64,000 bases of DNA, from contig NZ_CP110257.1 of assembly GCF_026013905.1 (NCBI RefSeq), positions 310,001 through 374,000 on the forward strand, written 5' to 3'. Each line of letters starts with the position of its first letter. Position 1 is the stretch's first letter. Below, one piece after another: positions 1-9,524 of this stretch. A program made the position numbers and the translations under genes. The notes under the pieces are model-generated. The model was not told the origin of the DNA and did not search any database. It worked only from the letters and a program-made list of their open reading frames with translations. Origin of the DNA: Schlegelella aquatica (GTDB lineage: Bacteria; Pseudomonadota; Gammaproteobacteria; Burkholderiales; Burkholderiaceae_C).

Positions 1-2
1 CC

Positions 3-809
3 GCAGGGCAGAGCGAGGTGCTGATGGGCGAGGCGATCAAGGCGCTGGGGTGGCCGCGCCTGTCGTACGTCGTCTCGACCAAGTTCTACTGGGGCCTGAG
101 CGAGGGGCCCAACCAGAAGAACACCCTCAACCGCAAGTACCTGATGCACGCCATCGACGGCTCGCTCAAGCGGCTGCAGCTCGACCACGTGGACCTCGTG
201 TTCTGCCATCGGCCCGACGCGAACACGCCGATCGAAGAGACGGTGTGGGCGATGAGCGACATGATCCGCCAGGGCAAGGCCCTGTACTGGGGCACGAGCG
301 AGTGGAGCGCCGACGAGATCCGCGCGGCCTGGGAGATCGCCGAGCGCCACCACCTGCACAAGCCGGTGATGGAACAGCCGCAGTACCACCTGTTCCACCG
401 CCGCCGCGTCGAGAAGGAGTATGCGCGCCTGTACGAAGACATCGGCCTGGGCTTGACCACCTGGAGCCCGCTCGCCTCGGGGTTGCTGACCGGCAAGTAC
501 CGCCAGGGCATCCCGGCGGGCAGTCGCGGCTCGATGGAGAACCTCAGCTTCCTGCGCGAGCAGCTCACCGACCCGGCCAAGAACGAGGCGGTCGGGCGGC
601 TGGAGGAGATCGCGCGCGAGCTCGACGCCAGCGTCGCGCAGTTGGCGATCGCATGGTGCGCGCGCCATCCGCGCGTGAGCACCGTCATCACCGGCGCTTC
701 GCGCCTGGAGCAGTTGCGTCACAACCTGGGCGCGCTGGAGGTGCTGCCTCGCCTCACGCCCGAAGTGCTCGAGCGCATCGACGAGATTTCGAAGCCTTTG
801 GCGCGCTGA
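3..809 (+). CDS. Aldo/keto reductase (Kv-beta/YghZ-like), 5' end outside window
   Basis: NADPH-dependent aldo/keto reductase of the potassium-channel beta-subunit-like class; substrate unknown. The reading frame is already open at the left edge (codons from base 3 give A-G-Q-S-E), so the first roughly 50-60 residues, including the catalytic Asp and Tyr of the family, lie outside the window. Visible landmarks are the catalytic-Lys segment (VSTKFYW), the His in FCHRPD, the WGTSEW segment, and the C-terminal cofactor region [17 protein letters not shown]. These match the barrel core and NADPH-binding end of the family. Start codons inside the window (GTG 18, ATG 24) are internal and should not be used. 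The family call is confident; the physiological role cannot be told. Confidence 0.9.
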   Translation, partial: AGQSEVLMGEAIKALGWPRLSYVVSTKFYWGLSEGPNQKNTLNRKYLMHAIDGSLKRLQLDHVDLVFCHRPDANTPIEETVWAMSDMIRQGKALYWGTSEWSADEIRAAWEIAERHHLHKPVMEQPQYHLFHRRRVEKEYARLYEDIGLGLTTWSPLASGLLTGKYRQGIPAGSRGSMENLSFLREQLTDPAKNEAVGRLEEIARELDASVAQLAIAWCARHPRVSTVITGASRLEQLRHNLGALEVLPRLTPEVLERIDEISKPLAR

Positions 810-871
810 CGGCGGCCGCGCGCCCGACGCTCACCGCGCGCCCTCGCGGCGGCCCCTTGCCGGGCGCTGCG

Positions 872-1459
872 TCAGGCCGCCGCAGCGCCCAGCCCCAGCG
901 GGGCCGGGGTGTTCATCAGGATGCGCAGGAACACCGGCCGGTAGGCGCCGTCCGGCGTGGGATCGGCCAGCGGATCGCGATTGCGCGCGAACGCCTCGTC
1001 CAACGTCTGGCGGTCGGCCTCGGTCAGCACGCGCTCGGCCACCGGCAGCACCTGCGACTCCTCCACGTGCATGTGGTCGAGGTAGAAGTCCACGTAATTG
1101 CGCACCGCCTGCTCGAAGGCGCCGCGTCGCTCCTCGCCCATCATCTCGTAGGCGAGCAGAGCGTGTTCGAGGTCGCGGATGGCGCGCTCGCCTCGTTCGT
1201 GCTCCCGATCCAGCCGGTCCAGGGCCTCGTCGCACTCCCGCGTGCGGCTGCGGACCATCGGGAACAGCAGCTCGGACTCCTTGGTGTGGTGCAGCCGCTC
1301 CGGGAACTCGTCCACATAGAACAGCATCGCCCGCAACAGCGCGAAGTCCGGGGGCGTGGCGTCGCGCCGGTACTGGTCCAGCAGCAAGACGAGCGAACGC
1401 AGCACCGAGGCGAGTGCGCGGTGCTCGTCACGGATGATCTTGAAGGCATTGGCGGCCAT
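872..1459 (-). CDS. Hemerythrin-like HHE-domain protein
   Basis: Probable cytoplasmic four-helix hemerythrin-like protein (195 aa) that could bind a non-haem di-iron centre for O2/NO sensing, iron storage or stress repair. Helix-borne metal-ligand candidates are H13 (RDEHRAL), H57/H58 with E61 (LHHTKESELLFP), H87 (DREHERG) and the late DHMHVEE segment. The start was set at the ATG at 1459 (MAANAFKIIRDEH), because the 31 residues upstream in the same open frame are Arg/Ala-rich and unlike the family. No signal peptide. It converges on the aldo/keto reductase gene with 62 bases between the stops. The role is inferred from the domain only. Confidence 0.85.
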   Translation of the reverse strand: MAANAFKIIRDEHRALASVLRSLVLLLDQYRRDATPPDFALLRAMLFYVDEFPERLHHTKESELLFPMVRSRTRECDEALDRLDREHERGERAIRDLEHALLAYEMMGEERRGAFEQAVRNYVDFYLDHMHVEESQVLPVAERVLTEADRQTLDEAFARNRDPLADPTPDGAYRPVFLRILMNTPAPLGLGAAAA

Positions 1460-1599
1460 GGGGCGTCTCCTCGCGCGGCCCGGCCATCGCGCGGGCAGCG
1501 TGTGCGACCGAGCATTCCATGCAGCGGCGCAGGCCGTCTTGCGCTGGATCAAGGGGCGCTGCGGCCCGTGCCCGAGCGACGCATTCCGGGGCGGGCGCC

Positions 1600-2298
1600 T
1601 CAGCGCACCGACACCTCGCTGGCCTTGGCTTGGCGCAAGGCCTTGATGCGGGCGCGGATCTCACGCTCCGTCGGGTCCAGGGGCGGCTTGCCGGCACGGC
1701 GGCGCTCGTTCTCGATGCGGCGGCGCACGTCCTCGACCTGCTGCATCTGCAGCCGCACGAAGTTCGCCAAGTCCTCGACGGCACCCAGCCCGCCCGGCAG
1801 CACGGTGTGCGGCAGCTTCACGGCCTTGCCGTCGTCGAGCACGAAGGCCACGTAGCAGCCGCCCAGCGGGCCCAGCAGCCGCTTCTCGACGACGTGCACC
1901 TCCTTGATCCGGGCCACCGGCGCTCGCCGCGCCGAATGGCGCCACCCGCGCCGCCATGTGACGAACTTGACGCTGCAAGCCACCCGCTCCCAGCGCCAGA
2001 GATCCCAGCCCATCGCCGCGCCCCAGGCCAGCGCGGCCAGCGGCCAGCCCCATCCCCAGCCGAACGCCACCGCGGCCCACACCGCGGTACCCGCCGCGGC
2101 GACCGCCGCCCAGACCGGGTAGAGGTCCTGCTCGCCGGGCGTCCAACTGCTGCGGTGGTACACGCACGAATCCACGTGCGCGCCCGACAGCGGCTGCGCC
2201 GCCAGCACCACGGCACGCACCGCGCGCAGCACGCCGGTGTGCATCAGCATCATGAGCACCAGACTGGCGGCCAGCCCCGCCAGGGACAGCAGGCTCAT
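1600..2298 (-). CDS. Unknown membrane protein with charged C-terminal tail
   Basis: Not recognised as a named family. The 232-residue product has an N-terminal hydrophobic segment (about residues 3-35), a second hydrophobic, Trp/Gly-rich stretch (about 63-97), and then a soluble part. The middle (about 105-160) looks like a small beta-rich domain with CYVAFVLDDGKAVKLP. The last 70 residues are a strongly charged Arg/Lys/Glu helix, probably a cytoplasmic coiled or basic tail. It lies between the hemerythrin-like gene and murU on the same strand with wide spacing, so operon membership is uncertain. Codon use matches the surroundings, which supports a real gene. Function unknown. Confidence 0.6.
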   Translation of the reverse strand: MSLLSLAGLAASLVLMMLMHTGVLRAVRAVVLAAQPLSGAHVDSCVYHRSSWTPGEQDLYPVWAAVAAAGTAVWAAVAFGWGWGWPLAALAWGAAMGWDLWRWERVACSVKFVTWRRGWRHSARRAPVARIKEVHVVEKRLLGPLGGCYVAFVLDDGKAVKLPHTVLPGGLGAVEDLANFVRLQMQQVEDVRRRIENERRRAGKPPLDPTEREIRARIKALRQAKASEVSVR

Positions 2299-2438
2299 CG
2301 TCCAACCCTCTCTTGCGCTCCGCCGGCCCCGGCCGTGGCGCGCCCCATCTCGTTCGTGTCGTGCCTCGTCGCGCGGGCGGCGAGGGGTCTTTCAGCGCCC
2401 CTGCGTCCGGTGCCGCGTTCGCTTGGCCACGACGCTTT

Positions 2439-3161
2439 CTACGCCGAAGCGGGCGGCGCGTCCATATTGAGCGCCTGCCATTGCGCGGGCGTACCCACAT
2501 TTTCCCAGCGGCCGCGGTAGATCTCCACACCGATGAGCCGCTCTTGCATGCCTTTGCGCAACAGGGGGCCGAGCGGGGCCCGGGTGCCGGGGGGCAGCCC
2601 CGCGCACAGCTCGCGGCGCATCAGCGCCAGGTTCGCATACGTCCAGCGCTGCCCGTCCGGGCCGGTGCCGTCGGCCAGCCCCAGTCCGTCGGCGCCGATG
2701 CCGAAGTCGCCGCGGGGGTGGAAGGGCGGGTTCGGCACGAGCCACAGCTGCGCCAGCCGCCCGCTGTGCACGAAGGCGCGCGCTTGCTGCGCGTCGAACC
2801 GGAACTCCGGCGCGAAGATGTCGCCCGAGACGACCCAGAAACACTCGCCCAGCCAGGGCAGCGCCTTCGCGATGCCCCCGGCCGTCTCCAGCGCCCCGCC
2901 GTGGTCCCGGCCTTCCATCGAGTAATGGATCTTGAGGCCCCAGCGCGAACCGTCGCCCAGTGCGGCGGGGAACTGCTCCTCCAGCCAGGCGGTGTTGACG
3001 ACCACCTCGCGCACGCCGGCCGCGGCCAGTGCCTCCAGGTGCCAGACGATGAGCGGTTTGCCGCGCACCGGCAGCAACGGCTTGGGGCAGGTGTCGGTGA
3101 GCGGTCGCATGCGCTCGCCCCGGCCGGCGGCCAGGACGATGGCTTTGAGGTTGTCGGTCAT
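2439..3161 (-). CDS. murU: Nucleotidyltransferase, probable N-acetylmuramate-1-phosphate uridylyltransferase
   Basis: A 240-residue single-domain sugar-phosphate nucleotidyltransferase. The N-terminal signature [20 protein letters not shown] carries the GxGxRxxPLT...PK pattern that binds the nucleotide and the sugar phosphate. The family branch with W-H-L-E and NTAWLEEQ segments plus a short C-terminus fits MurU of the peptidoglycan-recycling shortcut, which makes UDP-MurNAc from MurNAc-1-P and UTP. In proteobacteria its partner kinase AmgK is often adjacent, but no amgK lies next to it in this window, so the substrate is an inference from sequence type. It is transcribed divergently from transketolase. 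Confidence 0.75.
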   Translation of the reverse strand: MTDNLKAIVLAAGRGERMRPLTDTCPKPLLPVRGKPLIVWHLEALAAAGVREVVVNTAWLEEQFPAALGDGSRWGLKIHYSMEGRDHGGALETAGGIAKALPWLGECFWVVSGDIFAPEFRFDAQQARAFVHSGRLAQLWLVPNPPFHPRGDFGIGADGLGLADGTGPDGQRWTYANLALMRRELCAGLPPGTRAPLGPLLRKGMQERLIGVEIYRGRWENVGTPAQWQALNMDAPPASA

Positions 3162-3248
3162 GGCGGCAAGAGGAGGCTGGGACGCAAGGCGCTGACTCCG
3201 GCTCCGCGGCGGCGAGCCGGGCCGCAGCGCCCAGGCGGCGGAAACCGG

Positions 3249-3273
3249 CCGATTATCGGGGGACCTTTACAAT
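3249..3273 (+). promoter_or_regulatory. Candidate tkt promoter and operator-like palindrome
   Basis: Upstream of transketolase an 11-base perfect palindrome (CCGATTATCGG, 3249-3259) is followed by TTTACAAT, whose TACAAT (3268-3273) resembles a sigma-70 -10 hexamer. No convincing -35 is visible, so this is a weak prediction based only on spacing and composition in an otherwise GC-rich intergenic region. Confidence 0.3.
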
Positions 3274-3343
3274 TGCGGCTTCCTTTCCACCTCCCAGTTC
3301 CCTCCGGGCCTCGCACGTGCGCGGGGCCGTCGACAGGTTCCAC

Positions 3344-5365
3344 ATGGCCGACACCACCCTGATGGCCAACGCGATCCGCGCGTTGGCAATGGATGCAGTT
3401 CAACAAGCCAATTCCGGCCACCCCGGCGCCCCGATGGGCATGGCCGAGATCGCCGTGGCGCTGTGGAGCCGCCACCTGCGGCACAACCCCGCCAACCCCC
3501 AGTGGCTCGACCGCGACCGTTTCGTGCTGTCCAACGGTCACGGCTCGATGCTGATCTACGCCTTGTTGCATCTGACCGGCTACGACCTGCCGATCGAGGA
3601 GCTGAAGGCCTTCCGCCAGCTGCACAGCAAGACGCCGGGGCACCCCGAGGTCGGCATCACCCCCGGCGTCGAAACCACCACCGGCCCGCTGGGCCAGGGC
3701 ATCACCAACGCGGTGGGCATGGCGCTGGCCGAAAAGCTCCTGGCCAAGGAGTTCAACCGGCCCGGCTACGAGATCGTCAACCACCACACCTACGTGTTCC
3801 TCGGCGACGGCTGCCTGATGGAAGGCATCAGCCACGAGGCCTGCTCGCTCGCGGGCGCCTGGAAGCTCAACAAGCTCATCGCGCTGTACGACGACAACAA
3901 CATCTCGATCGACGGCGAGGTGGGCCCCTGGTTCCAGGACGACACGCCCAAGCGCTTCCAGGCCTACGGCTGGAACGTCATCGGCCCGATCGACGGCCAC
4001 GACGTGGACGCCGTGGACCAGGCGATCGCGCAGGCCAAGCACAGCACCGACCGGCCCACGCTGATCGTGTGCAAAACCATCATCGGCAAGGGCGCCCCCA
4101 CGCGGGCGGGCACCGCCAAGGCGCACGGCGAGGCGCTCGGGACCGAGGAGATCCGCGGCACGCGCGAGGCGCTGGGCTGGCCGCACGAGCCCTTCGTCGT
4201 GCCCCAGGAGGTCTATGCGCTGTGGGACGGCAAGACCCGCGGGCAGGCACTGGAGCAGTCGTGGAACGCGCTGTTCGAGGGCTACCGCGCCGAGCACCCG
4301 GAGCTCGCCGCCGAGTTCGAGCGCCGCATGAAGGGCGAGCTGCCCGCGCAGTTCGCGCAGATCGCGGTGGACGCCGCGGTGAACGCGCATCAGAAGGGCG
4401 AGACGGTCGCCACGCGCAAGGCCAGCCAGATCGCGCTGGAGCACTACACCGCCGCGCTGCCCGAGCTGCTCGGCGGCTCCGCCGACCTGACCGGCTCGAA
4501 CCTCACCAACACCCATGCCACCCCGGCGCTGCGATTCGACGCCGACGGCCATCCCAACGGCGGGCGCCACATCAACTACGGCGTGCGCGAGTTCGGCATG
4601 GCGGCCATCATGAACGGCATCGCGCTGCATGGCGGCTTCATCCCCTACGGCGGCACCTTCCTGACCTTCAGCGACTACTCGCGCAACGCCATCCGCATGG
4701 CCGCGCTGATGAAGCAGCGCGTGATCCACGTCTTCACGCACGACTCCATCGGTCTGGGCGAAGATGGCCCCACGCACCAGTCCATCGAGCACGCGTCGGC
4801 GCTGCGCCTCATCCCCAACCTCGAGGTCTGGCGCCCGGCCGACACTGCCGAGACGGCCGTGGCCTGGGCGTGCGCGCTGCAAAGCCGCAGCCGCCCGACG
4901 GCGCTCTTGCTGTCGCGCCAGAACGTGCCCTACCTGCCCAAGGCGGGGCTGGAGGACATCGCCAAAGGCGCCTACGTGCTGGCCGAGCCGAGCGAGGTGG
5001 GCCTCAAGAAGAAGCCCCAGGCCGTCATCATCGCCACCGGCTCCGAGGTGCAACTCGCGCTGCACGCGCAGGCGGCGTTGGCGCAGGAGGGCATCGCGGT
5101 GCGTGTCGTCTCGATGCCCTCGACCACCGTGTTCGACCGCCAACCGGCGCAGTACAAGCGCTCGGTGCTGCCCGAGGGCCTGCCCCGTGTGGCCGTGGAG
5201 GCGGGCGTGACCGACTTCTGGTGGAAGTACCGTGTCGATGCGGTGGTCGGGATCGACACCTACGGAGAATCCGCGCCGGCCGCCGTGCTGTTCAAGCACT
5301 TCGGCTTCACGGCGGAGAATGTGGCCGACACCGTGCGCGTGGTGCTGCGGGGAAAGCGTTCTTGA
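3344..5365 (+). CDS. tkt: Transketolase
   Basis: Thiamine-diphosphate enzyme transferring two-carbon ketol units between sugar phosphates in the pentose phosphate pathway (and the Calvin cycle where present). The 673-residue product has full family length. The N-terminal domain carries [13 protein letters not shown] and the ThDP/Mg motif beginning GDG (D155) and ending at DDNN about 30 residues later. The pyrimidine domain has [13 protein letters not shown] and [10 protein letters not shown], and the C-terminal domain includes the [10 protein letters not shown] segment. Start chosen at ATG 3344 ([14 protein letters not shown]), because the nine residues upstream in frame are not family-like. 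GAPDH follows 64 bases downstream on the same strand, a common pairing in betaproteobacteria that suggests cotranscription. Confidence 0.97.
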   Translation: MADTTLMANAIRALAMDAVQQANSGHPGAPMGMAEIAVALWSRHLRHNPANPQWLDRDRFVLSNGHGSMLIYALLHLTGYDLPIEELKAFRQLHSKTPGHPEVGITPGVETTTGPLGQGITNAVGMALAEKLLAKEFNRPGYEIVNHHTYVFLGDGCLMEGISHEACSLAGAWKLNKLIALYDDNNISIDGEVGPWFQDDTPKRFQAYGWNVIGPIDGHDVDAVDQAIAQAKHSTDRPTLIVCKTIIGKGAPTRAGTAKAHGEALGTEEIRGTREALGWPHEPFVVPQEVYALWDGKTRGQALEQSWNALFEGYRAEHPELAAEFERRMKGELPAQFAQIAVDAAVNAHQKGETVATRKASQIALEHYTAALPELLGGSADLTGSNLTNTHATPALRFDADGHPNGGRHINYGVREFGMAAIMNGIALHGGFIPYGGTFLTFSDYSRNAIRMAALMKQRVIHVFTHDSIGLGEDGPTHQSIEHASALRLIPNLEVWRPADTAETAVAWACALQSRSRPTALLLSRQNVPYLPKAGLEDIAKGAYVLAEPSEVGLKKKPQAVIIATGSEVQLALHAQAALAQEGIAVRVVSMPSTTVFDRQPAQYKRSVLPEGLPRVAVEAGVTDFWWKYRVDAVVGIDTYGESAPAAVLFKHFGFTAENVADTVRVVLRGKRS

Positions 5366-5429
5366 GCCGCGCGTGCCGCGCCAGGCGGCCGGCGCCACGA
5401 AGATTGACTGTCATCACAGGAGCGAAGCC

Positions 5430-6440
5430 ATGACCATCAAAGTTGCCATCAACGGATACGGCCGCATCGGCCGCAACGTGCTGCGCGCCCACTACGAAGG
5501 CGGCAAGAAGCACGACATCCAGATCGTCGCGATCAACGACCTGGGCGACCCCAAGACCAACGCGCACCTCACGCAGTACGACACCGCGCACGGCAGGTTC
5601 CCGGGCCAGGTGAGCGTCGATGGCGACTACATGGTGGTCAACGGCGACAAGATCCGCGTGCTGGCCAACCGCAACCCCGCCGAGCTGCCCTGGGGCGAGC
5701 TGGGCGTGGACGTGGTGCTCGAGTGCACCGGCTTCTTCACCAGCAAGGAGAAGGCCTCCGCGCACCTGAAGGGCGGCGCCAAGAAGGTCATCATCTCCGC
5801 GCCCGGCGGCAAGGACGTGGATGCGACCATCGTCTATGGCGTCAACCACGGCACGCTCAAGGCCGAGCACACGGTGATCTCCAACGCCAGCTGCACCACC
5901 AACTGCCTGGCCCCGCTGGTCAAGCCGCTGCACGACAAGATCGGCATCGAGAACGGGCTGATGACCACCGTCCACGCCTTCACCAATGACCAGGTGCTGA
6001 CGGACGTCTACCACGAGGACCTGCGCCGCGCGCGCAGCGCCACGCAGAGCATGATCCCCACCAAGACCGGCGCGGCCGCCGCGGTGGGCCTGGTGCTGCC
6101 CGAGCTCAACGGCAAGCTCGACGGCTTCGCGATCCGCGTGCCCACCATCAACGTGTCGATCGTGGACCTGAGCTTCATCGCCAAGCGCGACACCACGGTC
6201 GAGGAGGTCAACCAGATCCTCAAAGACGCCTCCGAAGGCGAGCTCAAGGGCATCCTGGGCTACAACACGCTGCCGCTGGTCAGCGTCGACTTCAACCACA
6301 ACCCGCACTCGTCGGTCTTCGACGCCACGCTCACCAAGGTCAGCGGCCGCCTGGTCAAGGTGTCGAGCTGGTACGACAACGAGTGGGGCTTCAGCAACCG
6401 CATGCTGGACACCACCGTCGCATTGATGAACGCGAAGTGA
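5430..6440 (+). CDS. gap: Type I glyceraldehyde-3-phosphate dehydrogenase
   Basis: Phosphorylating NAD-dependent GAPDH of glycolysis/gluconeogenesis, 336 aa. The N-terminal Rossmann fold begins [10 protein letters not shown]; the catalytic Cys is C155 in [13 protein letters not shown]; the C-terminal half carries the usual [18 protein letters not shown] and [13 protein letters not shown] segments. The start is ATG 5430, preceded by a good GGAG ribosome site (ACAGGAGCGAAGCC). A strong hairpin terminator sits 42 bases after the stop, so tkt-gap is probably a two-gene unit. Nothing atypical is seen; phosphoglycerate kinase is not next to it here. Confidence 0.98.
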   Translation: MTIKVAINGYGRIGRNVLRAHYEGGKKHDIQIVAINDLGDPKTNAHLTQYDTAHGRFPGQVSVDGDYMVVNGDKIRVLANRNPAELPWGELGVDVVLECTGFFTSKEKASAHLKGGAKKVIISAPGGKDVDATIVYGVNHGTLKAEHTVISNASCTTNCLAPLVKPLHDKIGIENGLMTTVHAFTNDQVLTDVYHEDLRRARSATQSMIPTKTGAAAAVGLVLPELNGKLDGFAIRVPTINVSIVDLSFIAKRDTTVEEVNQILKDASEGELKGILGYNTLPLVSVDFNHNPHSSVFDATLTKVSGRLVKVSSWYDNEWGFSNRMLDTTVALMNAK

Positions 6441-6481
6441 CGCGGCGGCGCGGGCCGACCGCCCGCGCGAGCGTCTGACCG

Positions 6482-6519
6482 ACCGCCCCCTCTGCCGGCA
6501 GGCATCGGGGGCGGTTTTG
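6482..6519 (+). terminator. Rho-independent terminator after gap
   Basis: Arms ACCGCCCCC (6482-6490) and GGGGGCGGT (6507-6515) form a 9-bp GC stem with a 16-base loop, followed by TTTT overlapping the arm end. It ends the tkt-gap transcript before the protease gene. Confidence 0.85.
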
Positions 6520-6684
6520 CATGGAGAGCGCGTGGACAGAGGGCGTTACAGTGCAGATGTGACAAACACGACAGAGCGGTAAGCGCTTCTCAGCGGGAGC
6601 CGACTTTCGTGCCAGCGATCGGCACAATCCCGCGGACTGCCCGGGCCTGCGCACCGGGAATGCCACGCCAACCGGCAAGCAGAG

Positions 6685-8442
6685 ATGGGTAAGACATTTC
6701 ACAAGGTGATGACGGCGCTGCTGGCCCTGATGCTGGCCGGCGCGGCTGCCGCGGCCGAGCCGCCGCGCACACCGGCTCATGGGTTGCTCGTCAAGATCAA
6801 GGACTCGGCCTTGCAGGCACGGGCCGCCGCGGCCGGGGCCCCCAGCGGCACGCAGGCCGGGCCGTCGGAGGCCGAGAGCCGGCGGGCGCATGTCGCCGCG
6901 GTCGTCGAGCGCCGGCTGGGCCGGGCGCTGCCGGCCAGTGCGGCGCGCGTGGCCCGGGCCGCGGCTCCCGAGGTGCGAGCGGTCACGCCGCGCGTTCACT
7001 TGGTGGACTGGGGCGTCGCCCTGGCTCCCTCGGACGCGGCCCGGCTGGCCACGCAGCTCGAGGAGGACCCGGACGTCGAGTTCGTCGAATACAACGTGAT
7101 GGAGCGGCGGCTCGAGGTGGTGCCGAACGATCCGCGCTACACCGGACAGTGGTGGCTCAAGGGGCTGTCCAGCTCGTCCTTGGGCGTGCCTCGGGTGTCC
7201 ACCGCCTGGGACACCGGGGCCCAGCGCGGCGTACCGGGAGCACCGGTGGCGATCCTCGATACCGGCAAGACGTCCCACCCCGATCTCGACGCGAAGTGGC
7301 TGAGCGGATGGGACTTCGTCGACGGCGACGCCGATGCCACCGATCCCGGCGACTACACCTCGAACGGCGATTGCGCCGGCACGGCGGCGCAGGACAGCTC
7401 CTGGCACGGCACCGCCACGGCCGGCATCATCGCGGCCCAAGGCGACAACCTGCAGTGGGTGGCCGGGGTCCATTGGGCCACGCCGGTCCTGCCCGTGCGC
7501 GTGGCCGGCAAGTGCGGAGCGCTCATCTCGGACATCGTCGCGGGCATGCGGTGGGCCGCGGGCCTCGTGCCCGGCGTGCGCGCCGGACAGCCCACCCCGA
7601 CTCCCAACGGCAGTCCGGCGCGGATCATCAACCTCAGCTTCGGCGGCACGGGGGAGTGCACGCAGACCTATCGGGACGCGATCAACGAGATCCGCAGCCG
7701 CGGGGCGGTCCTCGTCGTGGCCGCCGGGAACGAGGCGGGTGCGGTCGCCCGCCCGGCCAACTGCCCCGGCGTCATTGCCGTGGCCGCGGTGAACAAGTCG
7801 GGCATCAAGACCAGCTACTCCAACTTCGGCCCGCAGGTCACGATCAGCACCGTGGGGGGAGACCCCGCGGACCTCGGCATCTGCGGTGCGTACTTCGGCG
7901 ATGGAGGCTTGCTGACGACCGGCAACAGCGGGCGCACCACGCAGGAGCAGCCGGCGGCCACGTTGGTGGCGGGCACCAGCTTCTCGGCGCCCATCGTGAG
8001 CGGCGTGGCCGCTCTCATGCTGACGGTGAACCCCGCCCTGACGGTGGACCAGCTCGTCCACGGCCTGCGCGTGTCGGCCCGCCCGCATGTGGAGGCGTCG
8101 AAGCTCGGGACCTGCTGGGCCTCGAACCATGAGCACTGCGCGTGCTCGACGGCGATCTGCGGCGCCGGCCTGCTCGACGCTCCCGAGGCACTGCGGTACG
8201 CCGAGAACCCCGCGGCCTACACCTCTCTCCCGTGGCCGACGCAGGCCCCGGAGCCCGGCCTGGTCGAGGCCTGCGCGCAGGCCAAGCGAGCGGCCGGCGT
8301 GCCCCTCGATCCTCCCGAGGCCTCCGCAGGCGGCGATGGCGGTGGCCTCCTGGGCGCGCCCTGGATCCTCGCATTGGTGCTTTGGGCCTGGGCTGCCTCG
8401 CGGGCCCGTGACCGAGGCCGGCGCGGGTCGGTTCCGTTCTAG
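6685..8442 (+). CDS. Secreted S8 (subtilisin-like) serine protease with GlyGly-CTERM tail
   Basis: Exported subtilase of 585 aa. A signal peptide (about residues 1-24, ending AAAAAEPP) is followed by an inhibitor-like prodomain (about 30-140), then the catalytic domain with D192 (AILDTGKT), H241 (SWHGTATAG) and S432 (GTSFSAPIVSG), so the triad is complete. The spacer after residue 490 is Pro-rich, and the C-terminus (about 545-585) has SAGGDGGG, a hydrophobic helix and an Arg-rich end. That layout matches GlyGly-CTERM anchors processed by rhombosortase and passed on by type II secretion. No rhombosortase lies in the window. Its TAG stop shares the CTAG tetramer with the stop of the convergent downstream gene. 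Confidence 0.93.
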   Translation: MGKTFHKVMTALLALMLAGAAAAAEPPRTPAHGLLVKIKDSALQARAAAAGAPSGTQAGPSEAESRRAHVAAVVERRLGRALPASAARVARAAAPEVRAVTPRVHLVDWGVALAPSDAARLATQLEEDPDVEFVEYNVMERRLEVVPNDPRYTGQWWLKGLSSSSLGVPRVSTAWDTGAQRGVPGAPVAILDTGKTSHPDLDAKWLSGWDFVDGDADATDPGDYTSNGDCAGTAAQDSSWHGTATAGIIAAQGDNLQWVAGVHWATPVLPVRVAGKCGALISDIVAGMRWAAGLVPGVRAGQPTPTPNGSPARIINLSFGGTGECTQTYRDAINEIRSRGAVLVVAAGNEAGAVARPANCPGVIAVAAVNKSGIKTSYSNFGPQVTISTVGGDPADLGICGAYFGDGGLLTTGNSGRTTQEQPAATLVAGTSFSAPIVSGVAALMLTVNPALTVDQLVHGLRVSARPHVEASKLGTCWASNHEHCACSTAICGAGLLDAPEALRYAENPAAYTSLPWPTQAPEPGLVEACAQAKRAAGVPLDPPEASAGGDGGGLLGAPWILALVLWAWAASRARDRGRRGSVPF

Positions 8443-8663
8443 CGAGACGCTTCGGACGCGGCCGCCGAAGGGGTGCTGGCCGACCGGGGGGCGGCCCGGC
8501 TCCCGGTCGCGACCCGTATGGCTTCGGGCCGGACCTGCTGCTGCAGCCGCTGCGGCTCGCGCGCGTCGGGCGGCCAGGGGAGCACGGCGACGAGCATGCC
8601 CTGGCTCCAGGCATAAAAGCCGACGTTCGCCAGCACCAGCAGCAGAACCAGCAGTCTCAACAT
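8439..8663 (-). CDS. Short membrane-anchored protein, probable SPOR-family N-terminus only
   Basis: 74 residues. An N-terminal signal anchor (MLRLLVLLLVLANVGFYAWS) is followed by REPQRLQQQVRPEAIRV and an Ala/Ser-rich tail. The N-terminal half resembles the start of SPOR-domain proteins that follow birA-coaX in many Burkholderiales. No SPOR domain follows, so the protein is either naturally short or a truncated relative. The start codon overlaps the 3' end of birA by 7 bases, which suggests translational coupling. No RNA-like or other feature explains the frame. Function unknown; if real it is an inner-membrane protein with a periplasmic tail. Confidence 0.6.
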   Translation of the reverse strand: MLRLLVLLLVLANVGFYAWSQGMLVAVLPWPPDAREPQRLQQQVRPEAIRVATGSRAAPRSASTPSAAASEASR

Positions 8664-9472
8664 GGGCGCACGCTCACTTCTCCGACGGCGACCGTCCGGA
8701 CGCCGGCCGCAGTATGCACGAGCAAGGCGCCTTCATCGTCGACGCCCAGGGCCACGCCTTCCGGCGCCTCGGGCTCGGTGGTTTGCACGGTGCGCCCGCG
8801 CAGCAGATCGCGCGCTTCGAAGCGGGCGCGAAAGGCCGCGAACCCCTCGCGTTCGAACTCGTGCAGCGCACGCACGACGGCCGGCGCCACCCGTCGCAGC
8901 ACCTCGGCCGCATCGATGCCGGGCAGGAGCTCCTCCAGTCCGGCGGGCCGGTTGCGCGGATCGGGCCAGCCCGCGGGGCCCCCGTCCGGGCTGCGCACGT
9001 TGAGGCCGATGCCCACCACCGCCTGCCGGGTGGACGGCGCCGTCCCCACCGTCTCGATGAGGATGCCGCCGAGCTTGCGTCCCTCGCCTGCCGGGCCGCG
9101 GCCCGCGCACCACAGGTCGTTCGGCCACTTGATCTGCACCTCGGGCGCGAGCGCCTCGGCCACCGCCACGCCTACCGCGAGCGAGAGCCCGGCCCACTGC
9201 CGGGGCGCATAGGGCACGCCCACCGAGAAGGTGAGCGAATCCCCGGGCGCCGAGATCCAGCGGCGGCCCTGGCGTCCTCGGCCCTGGCGCTGGTGCTCGG
9301 CGACCAGCAGGCAGGCACTGCGGTCGCCCGCGCGCGCGCGCGTGAGCAGCGTCTCGTTCGTCGAATCGAGTTCGGCCGCCACCTCCACCGTGATGCCGGG
9401 CCACTCGGCCTGCAAGGCCTGCCACAGCGCCTCGGTGGGCCAGGGATGCGCAGGCCGGACGAAAGTAGCCAT
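8657..9472 (-). CDS. birA: Biotin--[acetyl-CoA-carboxylase] ligase, catalytic form
   Basis: Attaches biotin to the carboxyl-carrier subunit of acetyl-CoA carboxylase through biotinyl-5'-AMP. The 271-residue protein begins directly with the ligase fold: substrate entry at STNETLL, the adenylate-binding loop GRGRQGR (64-70), then KWPNDLW and the KLGGILIET strand, ending with the small SH3-like domain. There is no N-terminal winged-helix domain, so it should not repress biotin genes as E. coli BirA does. The usual neighbour coaX (type III pantothenate kinase) is absent, and the next gene is the short SPOR-like frame. A GTG or downstream Met start is possible, but ATG 9472 gives a sensible N-terminus. 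Confidence 0.93.
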   Translation of the reverse strand: MATFVRPAHPWPTEALWQALQAEWPGITVEVAAELDSTNETLLTRARAGDRSACLLVAEHQRQGRGRQGRRWISAPGDSLTFSVGVPYAPRQWAGLSLAVGVAVAEALAPEVQIKWPNDLWCAGRGPAGEGRKLGGILIETVGTAPSTRQAVVGIGLNVRSPDGGPAGWPDPRNRPAGLEELLPGIDAAEVLRRVAPAVVRALHEFEREGFAAFRARFEARDLLRGRTVQTTEPEAPEGVALGVDDEGALLVHTAAGVRTVAVGEVSVRPC

Positions 9473-9524
9473 GGCGGAGGGAACGGGACGATGTCGGGGC
9501 GACGAACAGGCCGCGAGGCCCCTC

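Noticed and set aside
50..1855. 601-codon plus-strand open frame over the first 1.8 kb
   Set aside because: Arg/Pro/Ala-rich composition typical of alternate frames in high-GC DNA; it crosses the aldo/keto reductase and hemerythrin genes, which have clear family motifs.
3317..3343. Earlier start for transketolase
   Set aside because: The nine added residues (MRGAVDRFH) are not family-like and the ATG at 3344 matches known N-termini.
3158..5398. 746-codon minus-strand open frame opposite transketolase
   Set aside because: Low-complexity antisense frame; transketolase has all catalytic motifs.
5430..6440. Arsenic-linked GAPDH
   Set aside because: It lies next to transketolase 30 kb from the arsenic genes with no ArsR site.
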